Source: Bacillota bacterium
GTDB taxonomy: Bacteria; Bacillota; Clostridia; Christensenellales; SZUA-584
Reading direction: 5' to 3'
Assembly (NCBI GenBank): GCA_023399095.1
Contig: JAEWQS010000151.1
Location: forward strand, 1-53,245
Length of the DNA: 53,245 nucleotides
The notes beneath the pieces were generated by a model that worked only from the letters and a program-made list of their open reading frames with translations, was not told where the DNA came from and did no database searches. This document shows positions 24,506 through 32,740 of the stretch, one piece after another. The position numbers and the translations under genes were made by a program. The number at the start of each line of letters is the position of its first letter. Within the stretch, counting starts at the first letter, position 1.

Positions 24506-25516
24506 TTATTCTGTATCTTCTTTATATACAAGACCCCATTGTCTGCGCAGCTCATCCAGCGTCTGTGCAATTTTGAGCGTCTCGTCCAGCGGCATTTCGG
24601 GCGCTTCCTTGAGTCCCTGCAGAAAATATCCCTGCACGGCCTGCGCTTCATACTGAAAGCCCGTTGCCGGATATGGCTGTTCAAACACCTCGCGGTCTGC
24701 CGATATGCCCATGCTCTCTTCATCCTTGAGCGCAAGCTCCGCCCTATCGGGGTGCCACCATCCCTCGCCCATCAGCACCGCGCCGTCGTTTCCGCCGATA
24801 AACACGCTGTTGTTCATCTTGAGCCCAATCGCATCAGACAGCACCGCGATACGCCCGTTCTCGTATTCCAGCGTAAACGTATTGTATTCGTCGATACCTT
24901 CGTTAATATATGCGGAGGACGTGATCTTGACCGGATCCGGTCCAAACACAGCAAAGGCAAGCGCCAGCGGATAAATGCCCACATCCAGCAGCGCTCCGCC
25001 CGCCATATCGTGTGAAAAACGCCACTGAGACCTATTGGCGCTATCGTCATAGCCAAACATCGCATTCATCAGTTTCGGCTGGCCAATGCGCCCCGTCCGC
25101 ACCCATTCCATCGCTTTCTTGAACGCCGGGAAAAAACGCGTCCACATGCCTTCCATGAAAAAAACATCCTTTTCACGCGCTTTGGCGATCAGCTTGCTTG
25201 TCTGCGCCGCGTTCACGGCCAGCGGCTTCTCACAGAGCACCGCGAAGCCCGCATTCAGATACAGCATGACATTATCAAAGTGCTGCGGATGCGGCGTGCC
25301 GATATAGATGATATCGAGCTCTGAATCCCCCGCCATCTCCTCATAGCTCCCGTAGCTTTTCGGTATCCCAAATTTTTCGGCAAAAGCCTTGGCGCTCTCA
25401 CTACTGCGCGAAGCCACCGCGGCGATCTGCGCGTTGTCTACGTGCTGCAACCCTTGCGCAAACTGGCTGGAGATATTGCCCGTTCCAACGATTCCCCATT
25501 TCACATGATCCATCAT
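24506..25516 (-). CDS. Gfo/Idh/MocA family oxidoreductase
   Basis: A 336-residue NAD(P)-dependent sugar or inositol dehydrogenase-type protein. The Rossmann domain begins GIVGTGNIS and contains the conserved CEKPLAVN (EKP lysine); the C-terminal alpha/beta domain has the GGALLDVGIYP segment with the expected Asp, and a His/Tyr-type catalytic residue region near it. Its start overlaps the DeoR-family stop by 4 bp (ATGA) with GGAGG upstream, so the pair is an operon, probably for catabolism of a sugar or sugar derivative. The substrate cannot be told from sequence. Confidence 0.9.
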   Translation of the reverse strand: MMDHVKWGIVGTGNISSQFAQGLQHVDNAQIAAVASRSSESAKAFAEKFGIPKSYGSYEEMAGDSELDIIYIGTPHPQHFDNVMLYLNAGFAVLCEKPLAVNAAQTSKLIAKAREKDVFFMEGMWTRFFPAFKKAMEWVRTGRIGQPKLMNAMFGYDDSANRSQWRFSHDMAGGALLDVGIYPLALAFAVFGPDPVKITSSAYINEGIDEYNTFTLEYENGRIAVLSDAIGLKMNNSVFIGGNDGAVLMGEGWWHPDRAELALKDEESMGISADREVFEQPYPATGFQYEAQAVQGYFLQGLKEAPEMPLDETLKIAQTLDELRRQWGLVYKEDTE

Positions 25517-26313
25517 GCTTCCTCCTTCATTATTATTTCAGTGGTCTGCCCTAAGCTTAATCTATTGGCAATCACAATGCGAGTCCCAATTTGTTCCAAA
25601 ACAGATGCCTGCTCCGGTCTGATTCCGTCGTCGGTAATCAGCGCCTGAGCTTCGCGTGCATCGGCAAAACGGCAAAGGCTCTGTCTTCCGATTTTAGACG
25701 AATCCGCGAGCACCACACAGTACTGCGCCGCCGCGAGAACCTTTCTTTTGAATCCGGCTTCCGCCATACTGCTTGTAAACAGCTCACCCTGCCTGCCCAC
25801 AGCGCTCACACTCAGAAACGCAATATCCACACGAAACCGTTCCAGCGAATCCTCCGCCGCCGGGCCGCGGCACGCAAGAGAATCACCTTTGAGTTCACCG
25901 CCGATCATAATCACAGACACAAAGGATCGCGTCACCAGCTCCGTCGCTATGGAAATTCCGTTGGACAATGCGGTTATATGCGCGGATGCGGGCACGCACT
26001 GTGCCAGCACATGATTCGTTGATCCCGCGTCGAAAAATATCGTCCCGCCCTCTTTGATGAAGCCAAGCGCCTTTCGTGCAATGGCCAGCTTGCTTTCCAG
26101 ATTGTCCACCGTCTGAGATCCCTTAATCGGGCTGGCGGCCAGCATCGCGCCGCCATGTGAACGCACGGCCTTGCCTGCGCGCACCAGCTGATCAAGATCG
26201 CGGCGTATCGTCATCTCCGTCACATCAAAAAACCGGCTCAGATGGCTGATTTCCACCTCACCGTTCTCGCGAAGCATATCGTGTATACGGAGCAATCGCT
26301 TTTCTTTGAGCAT
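25513..26313 (-). CDS. DeoR-family transcriptional regulator
   Basis: A 266-residue repressor-type protein. The N-terminal winged helix (about 1-57) has the family signature VTEMTIRRDLDQLVRAGKAVRSHGGA; the C-terminal sugar-phosphate-sensing DeoRC domain includes the FFDAGSTN and SNGISIA motifs. Such proteins repress adjacent sugar-catabolic operons and are released by a phosphorylated sugar. It is cotranscribed with the Gfo/Idh gene and follows a strong promoter with a perfect 26-bp palindrome next to the -35, so autoregulation is likely. Confidence 0.92.
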   Translation of the reverse strand: MLKEKRLLRIHDMLRENGEVEISHLSRFFDVTEMTIRRDLDQLVRAGKAVRSHGGAMLAASPIKGSQTVDNLESKLAIARKALGFIKEGGTIFFDAGSTNHVLAQCVPASAHITALSNGISIATELVTRSFVSVIMIGGELKGDSLACRGPAAEDSLERFRVDIAFLSVSAVGRQGELFTSSMAEAGFKRKVLAAAQYCVVLADSSKIGRQSLCRFADAREAQALITDDGIRPEQASVLEQIGTRIVIANRLSLGQTTEIIMKEEA

Positions 26314-26668
26314 GATACTTCCTTATCATAAGTGCCTTTTGCGGCATAATCTACCGTGGCTCTTATATTAATTATACTTCATATAAAAGAGAGTGCAAGC
26401 ATTGATTGGTTTAGTAAAACCAATCAAGCTGCCGATAAAGCCTCCCTCGGACATAGAGAGGAGTCAATTGCCAGAAGGAAGTGACCGGATTCTCGAAAAC
26501 AGTGACTTGTGTCATCCTGAAAGAGTGCCAACGACTTGAAGTATCCATTCCGTTCTTCACTTATGAATGTTTAAGCTGCTTTCGCATCACAAAAAGCACC
26601 TGATTATTATACCAAAAAAGCCCTAAGGCAGTATATTGCCCCAGAGCTTCATCGTTATATATGTTCGC
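26314..26668. other. intergenic region upstream of the DeoR operon
   Basis: About 355 bp with no credible gene. The part nearest deoR carries the promoter and palindrome listed separately. The middle part (about 26505-26545) holds a degenerate copy of the dispersed TGTCATCCTGA-type repeat. I see no structured RNA. Confidence 0.6.
26371..26427 (-). promoter_or_regulatory. promoter and perfect palindromic operator of the DeoR operon
   Basis: On the minus strand TTGCAC (26398-26393) and TATAAT (26376-26371) are spaced by 16 bp. Three bases upstream of the -35 lies a perfect inverted repeat, TTGATTGGTTT (26402-26412) and AAACCAATCAA (26417-26427), around AGTA. The position fits an operator for the DeoR-family protein. 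Confidence 0.78.
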
Positions 26669-27574
26669 TTACATCAACGCCGCCCACGTCTTGGGCCCCA
26701 CGATGCCGTCCGCATCAAGCCCCGCAGCCTGTTGAAACGCGATCACGGCGTTCTCAGTTTTCGAGCCGTAAACGCCATCCACGCTGCCCGTGACGTAGCC
26801 CTTGCTTTCCAGCGCATTCTGTACGCTGCGCACATCGTCGCCTTTTAAATATGGCTTGCCGCTGTTTTTGAGCAGACGCGAATAACCGGCAGCGTTTTTC
26901 ACGCCGCCCCAGCATTTGAGCCGCCCGAAACGGTTCCACCCTGCCGCGCTAAGCGGCTCACGCACCACGCCGACATCGCGTCCTTTAGCGTGCACGACAT
27001 TGCCGTCTCCCATATACACACCCACATGATACATCTGATCCTTGGTGAGATACTTTTTGAACACAAGATCGCCCGCGGCCAGCTCATCCTTACCGATGCT
27101 GTCGCATTCGTTGTGATACAGTCCGTTTGCGCTGCGGTCGCTGGATAACAGCCCCGCGCTCAGCAAATATGCCACCACAAGCCCCGAGCAGTCGTACGCA
27201 ATCAACGTCTGACCCGCCGCTACATGCTCGTTGTATGTCGAGAGCGCACGCTCATAGTTCGCCGAGGAATTCTCTAGCTTCTTGATAAGCGCAGGCGTCA
27301 TCTGCTGTCCCTGCGCGCCCCACACATAAAGCGTGCCTTCCTGCGCCGCGATAAACGCGAGAAACCTCTGCTTTTCATCCACCGCATCGCTCCACGCCTC
27401 GGGGCTTAGCAGCGCGGAAGCGTCCGTCGCCTTCACAAGCCCCACAATATACGCAATCAGCACACCCGCCGCGTTTTCTTCGATCACCCGCACTGCGTCC
27501 CCGCAGTTAAGAGACCCGATCACGCATTCACCCGTGCTGTTATATACGGTTAAACTCTTTGCCGCTAACTTCAT
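26669..27574 (-). CDS. phage-type NlpC/P60 endolysin with peptidoglycan-binding domain
   Basis: A 301-residue lysin: an SH3-like segment (about 1-50), an NlpC/P60 peptidase domain (about 65-210) with Cys129 in YDCSGL and His183 in HVGVYMGDG, and one PG_binding_1 domain at the C-terminus (about 235-300, VDGVYGSKTENAVIAFQQAAGLDADGIVGP). No signal peptide, so it would need a holin. It is the last gene of the phage structural block, 20 bp after the fibre gene, which is the normal place for a lysin. Related to the lysin at 22229-23275, but the domain order differs. Confidence 0.88.
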   Translation of the reverse strand: MKLAAKSLTVYNSTGECVIGSLNCGDAVRVIEENAAGVLIAYIVGLVKATDASALLSPEAWSDAVDEKQRFLAFIAAQEGTLYVWGAQGQQMTPALIKKLENSSANYERALSTYNEHVAAGQTLIAYDCSGLVVAYLLSAGLLSSDRSANGLYHNECDSIGKDELAAGDLVFKKYLTKDQMYHVGVYMGDGNVVHAKGRDVGVVREPLSAAGWNRFGRLKCWGGVKNAAGYSRLLKNSGKPYLKGDDVRSVQNALESKGYVTGSVDGVYGSKTENAVIAFQQAAGLDADGIVGPKTWAALM

Positions 27575-27594
27575 TTCAACCTCCTCATACCTAT

Positions 27595-28290
27595 TTATCT
27601 GGTAAACACATACGCGCGTTTCAAATTCGTGGCTCCGTCCACGCTTTCCGCGCGGGACATGCCGTAAGCCACCGTTGTCGCGGACGCCATCGTGATGTTC
27701 CTGTAATCCACGCTGTAGTCAGCAGGATTAAAGCATATGACCCGCTGCCCCGCCGGTATCATCATGCCGTTTGCGTCCAGCGGCGTAACAAACATGGCGT
27801 TAACCACCGTCCCCGTGTCGTTACGCAGTTGAATAAGCATTTCGCTCTTGCCTGTCTGCGCCGGAATCGCAAAGCTGCCGCTGCCGCCCAGTGCACCGCT
27901 GTCAGCCACGAGCGTCCAGTCGAGCGCGTCCGGATGCAGCTTGGACTTTGTCACCGCACCGGCGGCCAGCTTCGCCGTGTCAATCGTGCCGTCCGACACG
28001 GAACCCATTGAGGCTTCGTCGATCTGTCGCTTCACATCCGCGATCTGCTCACGCACCGTGACTCCGGCCACATTTGCAATCGCCGCGCTGCCGATTCTTT
28101 CCGCGCCGCTTTGCCCCGCCTGAGCGTTTTCTATCTGGGCAATCAGCGTATTGTTAAGGTACGCCTTCAACTGATCCGAAACGCTTTGCACCTGCGCGCG
28201 GGCATCCTCTTCGCTCACCGGCGTCGTTGGATAATACTGTGTATTGTTAAGCCCGTCCTCGGGGCTGAACACCATTCTTGAAAAAGCCAT
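27595..28290 (-). CDS. phage tail fibre/appendage protein
   Basis: A 231-residue protein. The middle contains SDGTIDTAKLAAGAVTKSKL, a pattern common in phage tail fibre and appendage proteins, preceded by a helical coiled part with SVSDQLKAYLNNT. The C-terminal half is a beta-rich domain. No enzymatic motif is seen. AGGTGATAGG precedes the ATG and the gene follows the tail protein by 4 bp. It likely forms part of the host-contact structure. Confidence 0.65.
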   Translation of the reverse strand: MAFSRMVFSPEDGLNNTQYYPTTPVSEEDARAQVQSVSDQLKAYLNNTLIAQIENAQAGQSGAERIGSAAIANVAGVTVREQIADVKRQIDEASMGSVSDGTIDTAKLAAGAVTKSKLHPDALDWTLVADSGALGGSGSFAIPAQTGKSEMLIQLRNDTGTVVNAMFVTPLDANGMMIPAGQRVICFNPADYSVDYRNITMASATTVAYGMSRAESVDGATNLKRAYVFTR

Positions 28291-28294
28291 CCTA

Positions 28295-30118
28295 TCACCT
28301 CATCTTCTTATTGCTGTAGTAAGTAAAACGCAGACCCGCAAACCCCACGCCGCGATCCTTCTCGCTGCCCGATATCCGCATCTGTATAAACGCAGAGTTT
28401 CTCATGTTCAGACGCATGGCATACGTGCGCACAAACCGGATCACATCCCATGAAAACGCCGCCCAACCAAACCGATCCCATGCGAACGATTTGATGTCGT
28501 ACGCCCGGCTTTTGAACACATCCTTCTTGTCGCTGCCCACCGTCACAGTGGCTTTCACGTTGCCGTCCAGCGCAAAGCTCGGGTATACGCAAAGAAACGT
28601 CTTCAGCTCGTTGGGACTGCCAATATCAAACGCCTTGCTCGTATAATACGAAAGAAACCCTTCACCAAAATCGTTCTGGTTTCGCGTAAATCGAACGATT
28701 CCGTTATGGCTGCCATAGCAAAGGCCGTCCGCGGTGTCGCAAAATACATTCGCGTGGATGCTGTCAAACCGGAACCACGCAAGCCGTCGCTGCGCCTGCT
28801 CATAGTCCGCATAGTCGTAATACGGCGTCTGCTCATAGTCCCAGAGGTAAGCATGACCACCCGCGCACAGCCAATAATACCGCCCCGAATCCACCGAGCA
28901 CGCGTTTTGAAGCCCGCCCTCAGAAAGCAGCAGCGCGCCGATATTGGCGGAGAGCGGTTTTACAGCGTTTTCGGTTTCGTTGTCGGTGGAGACCAGCATA
29001 TGCACGCCGGTTTTGGAATGCGCAAACACGAGCCGGTTGTCAATCAGCTGAACACTGCCCGGCATATCACATCCAATCGCGCTGTGGCACTCCCGCACGG
29101 GATAGAACACATCCTCGCCGTCAAACGAATACCCCAGCTTGAATATGGAGCTTTCCTTAAATATCACGAGTTCACCGCCCATCTTGGCTGCCGCTGTGAT
29201 GGGCTCGCTGTTCTGATCCAGAAATTCTTCACCCGTATCGGGAAAATAGCGCATGCCGCCACCCACATGATGACCAAGGTCGCTGTGCCAATAGCTGCGC
29301 GGATAATCCAGATTGCCCATCACAAATACACGCGTGCCGCCGAACAAGCCCGCCGCCTCGCCACCAAAAGGCACCGCCACGCGGCAGCCCGTGATTCTGC
29401 GTTTGTTTCCTGCTATCGTCTTAAACGCCGTGATCCACACGTTGTTGGTGCCCTTGGGCGGTGCGCCCAAAGGGCTTGTCCCGCCAGCGAAGCTGACCGT
29501 TCCGTCTGTGCGGTTCACAGTGAAATGAACACCCTCAGTCAAATCCGCTGCGTTGACGCTGATATTGACCGTCGCCGTATTCAGTCCCTTTTGCGGCAGG
29601 CTGTAAGCCGCGCTTTCCCCGTCCGCGTTATATTTGACCATAAAGCCCGCGCCCAGCAGATTATACGCATCACCGTCGTCACTTTCCGAAAGGTCGGGCC
29701 GCGCGTTGAACATGACGCACGGCACATACGGGGCTACAGCACTCACCACATAATCTGAAGCTATCTCCCATATCTCCGCACCGTCCAGATAGTAAAGTGC
29801 GTCGCCGAACTCACAGAACACGCCAGCACTGTCCGGCAAGCCGCTCTTAATCAACTGCGCCGTTTCCCCGTGCCATCTGTAGAGACAGCGCCCCGCATGC
29901 ACCACGTAATAACCGTTATAAAGCGGTGATATGCTGTAAACCGTGCCGTCAAGCCCGCTCATAACCAGCGTTTGTCCGTCGCGCTTCACAAGGGCGCGCC
30001 CTTTAAACCACATATTGAGCATATCCGGGCTCTGGTTGTCCGCCACGCTATATTCAGGGTCGTTCACATTGAGCCCGCCGTTCAAATCAGGCAAGCTGAT
30101 TTCGTTGATAGTTGTCAT
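28295..30118 (-). CDS. large phage tail/stopper protein, podovirus type
   Basis: A 607-residue beta-rich protein with no signal peptide. N-terminal LNGGLNVNDPEYSVADNQSPDMLNMWF is typical of tail or 'phage stabilisation' proteins that close the head-tail junction of short-tailed phages; the central part has propeller-like repeats (LYNGYYVVHAGRCLYRW, GDALYYLDGAEIWEI). AGGAGG lies four bases before the ATG. Position between the collar-like and fibre genes agrees. The antisense strand is open over a long stretch, but that has no ribosome-binding site or recognisable protein. Confidence 0.7.
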   Translation of the reverse strand: MTTINEISLPDLNGGLNVNDPEYSVADNQSPDMLNMWFKGRALVKRDGQTLVMSGLDGTVYSISPLYNGYYVVHAGRCLYRWHGETAQLIKSGLPDSAGVFCEFGDALYYLDGAEIWEIASDYVVSAVAPYVPCVMFNARPDLSESDDGDAYNLLGAGFMVKYNADGESAAYSLPQKGLNTATVNISVNAADLTEGVHFTVNRTDGTVSFAGGTSPLGAPPKGTNNVWITAFKTIAGNKRRITGCRVAVPFGGEAAGLFGGTRVFVMGNLDYPRSYWHSDLGHHVGGGMRYFPDTGEEFLDQNSEPITAAAKMGGELVIFKESSIFKLGYSFDGEDVFYPVRECHSAIGCDMPGSVQLIDNRLVFAHSKTGVHMLVSTDNETENAVKPLSANIGALLLSEGGLQNACSVDSGRYYWLCAGGHAYLWDYEQTPYYDYADYEQAQRRLAWFRFDSIHANVFCDTADGLCYGSHNGIVRFTRNQNDFGEGFLSYYTSKAFDIGSPNELKTFLCVYPSFALDGNVKATVTVGSDKKDVFKSRAYDIKSFAWDRFGWAAFSWDVIRFVRTYAMRLNMRNSAFIQMRISGSEKDRGVGFAGLRFTYYSNKKMR

Positions 30119-30127
30119 TCTTCCTCC

Positions 30128-30766
30128 TTATGCGACGCGCACCCAAATGTACACGGGCACCGACGGCTGAATGTTGTTGTGCGGCGCACCGCTGCCGGAT
30201 GGCTGGTTGACCGCCGCGGCGCTCTGATTCTGCGCCATAGCGCTTTGGTTCACCGCTGCCGTGCTCTGGTTCACCGCCGCCGTGGTGCCCGACACATGGC
30301 GCATCCGGCATTCTCCGTAGCTTAATCCAATACTTAAATAATCCCCTGTGACCAGCGTGCCGTCCGAATGTTGAATGTTGGACATATGCGTATGCGGCTC
30401 CTGCGGGTGCGTATGCGCATTTTGTATATGCGTGTGTGCGTTTTGCGCGTGCGTATGTGCGTTCTGCACGTGCGTGTGAGCCCCGTTCTGCGTTTCTGTG
30501 AGCGCCACCGTTTTTGTGCCTGTCTTATACCCCACCTCTGAAAAATCCGCGTCGTCCGGGTCAACGCCCACAAGACAACAGCCTTTGGCATACCGCTCCC
30601 ACTGTCCGCCAAGGTACACCGCTGGGTTATCCTCAATCAACGATAGATAAAGCGACCCCACCGGAAACACTTTGATCACGACCTCATCGTTGATCCTTTG
30701 CGCAAATTGATCCAGCCTCTTGGACAGCCGCAAAAATTGGTCCATCGTCACATGCGCCTGCGCCAT
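30128..30766 (-). CDS. phage collar/tail-tip protein with His-Thr repeats
   Basis: A 212-residue protein. An N-terminal coiled part is followed by the KVFPVGSLYLSLIEDNPAVYLGGQWERYAKG motif of phage tail-collar domains. Then comes a run of five tandem seven-residue units of the form NAHTHxQ near residues 97-130; the protein ends with a low-complexity Ala/Asn/Gln part with TAAVNQS repeats and an IWVRVA C-terminus. HxH pairs in T4-type tail fibres bind iron along the trimer axis, so these may do the same. The gene lies 15 bp after the connector gene. Confidence 0.75.
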   Translation of the reverse strand: MAQAHVTMDQFLRLSKRLDQFAQRINDEVVIKVFPVGSLYLSLIEDNPAVYLGGQWERYAKGCCLVGVDPDDADFSEVGYKTGTKTVALTETQNGAHTHVQNAHTHAQNAHTHIQNAHTHPQEPHTHMSNIQHSDGTLVTGDYLSIGLSYGECRMRHVSGTTAAVNQSTAAVNQSAMAQNQSAAAVNQPSGSGAPHNNIQPSVPVYIWVRVA

Positions 30767-30781
30767 AAATTCACCCCCGAT

Positions 30782-31144
30782 TTAATACATGCCATCCAGC
30801 GCCGCGAAATCATCCGACACATCAGCCTCACCTGGCCGTATCGTGCGAATCAGCGCACGGTACATCGCGCTGTAATCGGCGTACATGTCGCCGTTCTTGT
30901 CAGCCAGCGCAAAGCTCGCCGCAATTCCGTAAGGCATGATGCGCTCCGCCGTGTCGTCGCTGATCTCAAGCGCATCTTCGAGCCTACTGACCGTGCGTGT
31001 CAGTGACACGCCCTCATAAAACGCAAGCTCGTGCTGAAGCACATCAATCAGCACAGGCGCTCGTCGTTCATAATCCGCCGCGTCCGGTGCATCCGCCTGA
31101 TCAATCAGCGCCAGCGCCAGCTCGTATACATCCTGAGCTGTCAT
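30782..31144 (-). CDS. head-tail connector/adaptor-like phage protein
   Basis: A 120-residue mostly helical acidic protein beginning MTAQDVYELALALIDQ, with the helix-loop-helix layout of small head-tail connector (gp6-like) proteins. GGGAGTGAG precedes the ATG. Position between capsid and tail genes supports the call; sequence alone is not decisive. Confidence 0.55.
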   Translation of the reverse strand: MTAQDVYELALALIDQADAPDAADYERRAPVLIDVLQHELAFYEGVSLTRTVSRLEDALEISDDTAERIMPYGIAASFALADKNGDMYADYSAMYRALIRTIRPGEADVSDDFAALDGMY

Positions 31145-31495
31145 AACAACTCACTCCCTTCTCACTAAACTTTTTGTCATTCTGAACGCAAGCGAAGAAT
31201 CCCATGTTTTTTGCGACAGGAATTAAAACGACTTACTACCTTTCCCTTGTCGGTAAAAAATAACAAAAATGTTTGAAATGGTGCTGGCGGGCCCTCAACG
31301 AGCGCCCGCCAGGCTATCAAAAAAGTCTTAAGATATAATTTGTGGGCAAGACGGGCTTTTGCCCGCGCAGCCCACACCTTGCGGTTTTGCGCAGTTTCGA
31401 GTCTATGAGGAACAAGCAAAACCGGTAAACTGGCGGAAAACCGTAGGTTTTTCGACAAGCGCAGGCGCTCAACCGCCCGCCTCATCCGCCCCCCC
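31145..31495 (-). other. structured intergenic element inside the phage block (hairpin-rich, possible RNA or mobile repeat)
   Basis: This gap holds several strong hairpins read from the minus strand: CTGGCGGG/CCCGCCAG at about 31285-31313 and a nested TGTGGGC/GCCCACA with inner GGGC/GCCC at about 31341-31377. The end near 31176-31205 is a copy of the TGTCATTCTGA-type dispersed repeat. A 102-codon frame (31177-31485) runs through it, but it is basic, has no ribosome-binding site and resembles spurious translations of a repeat. I judge it non-coding. Confidence 0.5.
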
Positions 31496-31870
31496 TTAAA
31501 GCTGCACAGCCTCTATCGCGATATTCGCCAGCTCATCCAGTGTCAGCACACCTCCGCCCATCGCAGTCAGTTCCACCGCCACAGCACCATCCGAAAACCG
31601 CTTGAACCTCGCGGTATCGCACAGCGCGATATACGCGGTCTGCGCCGCGTTTACCGTCACTGTTTTGTCCCCCAGCACAGCTCTCGGGCCATCTCCGGCT
31701 TTGAGACATACCGCCACAGCCTTGGCCGCGTTGCCATTGCTGATGCGAAGCGCCATGCGCCCATCCTTCCCCTTGGGTACCGTCTGTGCCGCCGAAGCCG
31801 GTTGAATATCGGTTTGCACCATTTTGCTTACAGAACCACCACTCACATCAAAAAGGCTGATATTTGCCAT
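31496..31870 (-). CDS. phage capsid-associated protein of unknown role
   Basis: A 124-residue protein starting MANISLFDVSGGSVSKMVQ behind AGGAGG. Composition is beta-rich, with Ala/Val/Thr in short strands. It sits 15 bp after the coat gene and could be a head decoration or head-completion protein. No specific family is recognised. Confidence 0.5.
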   Translation of the reverse strand: MANISLFDVSGGSVSKMVQTDIQPASAAQTVPKGKDGRMALRISNGNAAKAVAVCLKAGDGPRAVLGDKTVTVNAAQTAYIALCDTARFKRFSDGAVAVELTAMGGGVLTLDELANIAIEAVQL

Positions 31871-31885
31871 TGCTCATTCCTCCTT

Positions 31886-32725
31886 TTATATCGCCGTCTC
31901 ATCCGCAGCCGTCAGTTCCACGCGAATAAGCTCCGTAGGACGGATGACCGTACCACCGTAAAGATGCAGCACCTTGAATGCGTCAGCGAACGTTTTTTCG
32001 GGCTTGTAACGCTCAATCATACCCGCGGGAATCTGCTCCGCCAGCGCGATGGCCTGCCGCGTGAACGCCATGCAATGATGCACATCTCCCGTCTTTTTTA
32101 TGGAATTGGAGACATAGACGCCAAAGTTCAAGTAGCTGCCCTTAAATCCCTTGCCGAACACATCCGCGTTGCCCTGCTGAAACACAATCTTACCCAGCAC
32201 AAGCTTTGTGTAAATCGCGGGCGAAATGACAAGGAAGCGTTCCTCCTCAAACGGTACGTCCGCTTCCAGCAGCGCCTGCTCGGCCTCGGCCAGCGTCGAG
32301 AGTATCGTCGCGGATGTGCAGCTCGTATTTTCAATGGTGCCGCCCGACTGAGTATAAAAGCCCGCAAGATATTCATCCAGCGTCTGCGCAAGCGCCTTCT
32401 TGGCTTCTCGCACCTCTACGCCAAACACCTCACCCTGCGACTGCGCCTTGTCCACCCTGTCTACCTCGACGTTGACGTACTTGGCTTCGCTGATGTAAAG
32501 ATCTTGGTTGTAGCTCGTTTTCTGCTCCAGCGTGATATCCTCGCCTTGCGTATAATCCCTCACTGTGGGGCGCCCTACACCCGCGATTCGGAGCACATCA
32601 CCCTTCTTGGTGATATCGCCGAGTATGGGTCCCTTGTATGTGAGATTTTTAAACACGCAGTCTCTGCCTCTGTCCGTCATCAGCTCTTTGGCCAGAATCT
32701 CCGGCCGAAAACTTTCATATGCCAA
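31886..32725 (-). CDS. phage major coat protein (HK97-fold/P22-like)
   Basis: A 279-residue protein beginning MAYESFRPEILAKEL, then TYKGPILGDITKKGDVLRIAGVGRPTVRDYT, an N-terminal arm and strand pattern typical of coat proteins in short-tailed phages. The central EVREAKKALAQTLDEYLAGFYTQSG helix corresponds to the spine helix of the HK97 fold. The start is TTG with AAAGGATG upstream. Directly after the scaffold gene, as in P22-like late operons. Confidence 0.75.
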   Translation of the reverse strand: MAYESFRPEILAKELMTDRGRDCVFKNLTYKGPILGDITKKGDVLRIAGVGRPTVRDYTQGEDITLEQKTSYNQDLYISEAKYVNVEVDRVDKAQSQGEVFGVEVREAKKALAQTLDEYLAGFYTQSGGTIENTSCTSATILSTLAEAEQALLEADVPFEEERFLVISPAIYTKLVLGKIVFQQGNADVFGKGFKGSYLNFGVYVSNSIKKTGDVHHCMAFTRQAIALAEQIPAGMIERYKPEKTFADAFKVLHLYGGTVIRPTELIRVELTAADETAI

Positions 32726-32740
32726 TTTGTATCATCCTTT

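Noticed and set aside
28706..29758. 350-codon plus-strand frame
   Set aside because: Antisense to the phage tail gene; no start signal and an implausible Arg/His-rich composition.
31177..31485. 102-codon minus-strand frame in the phage block
   Set aside because: No ribosome-binding site, strongly basic composition, and it runs through long hairpins and a dispersed repeat; better explained as a non-coding element.
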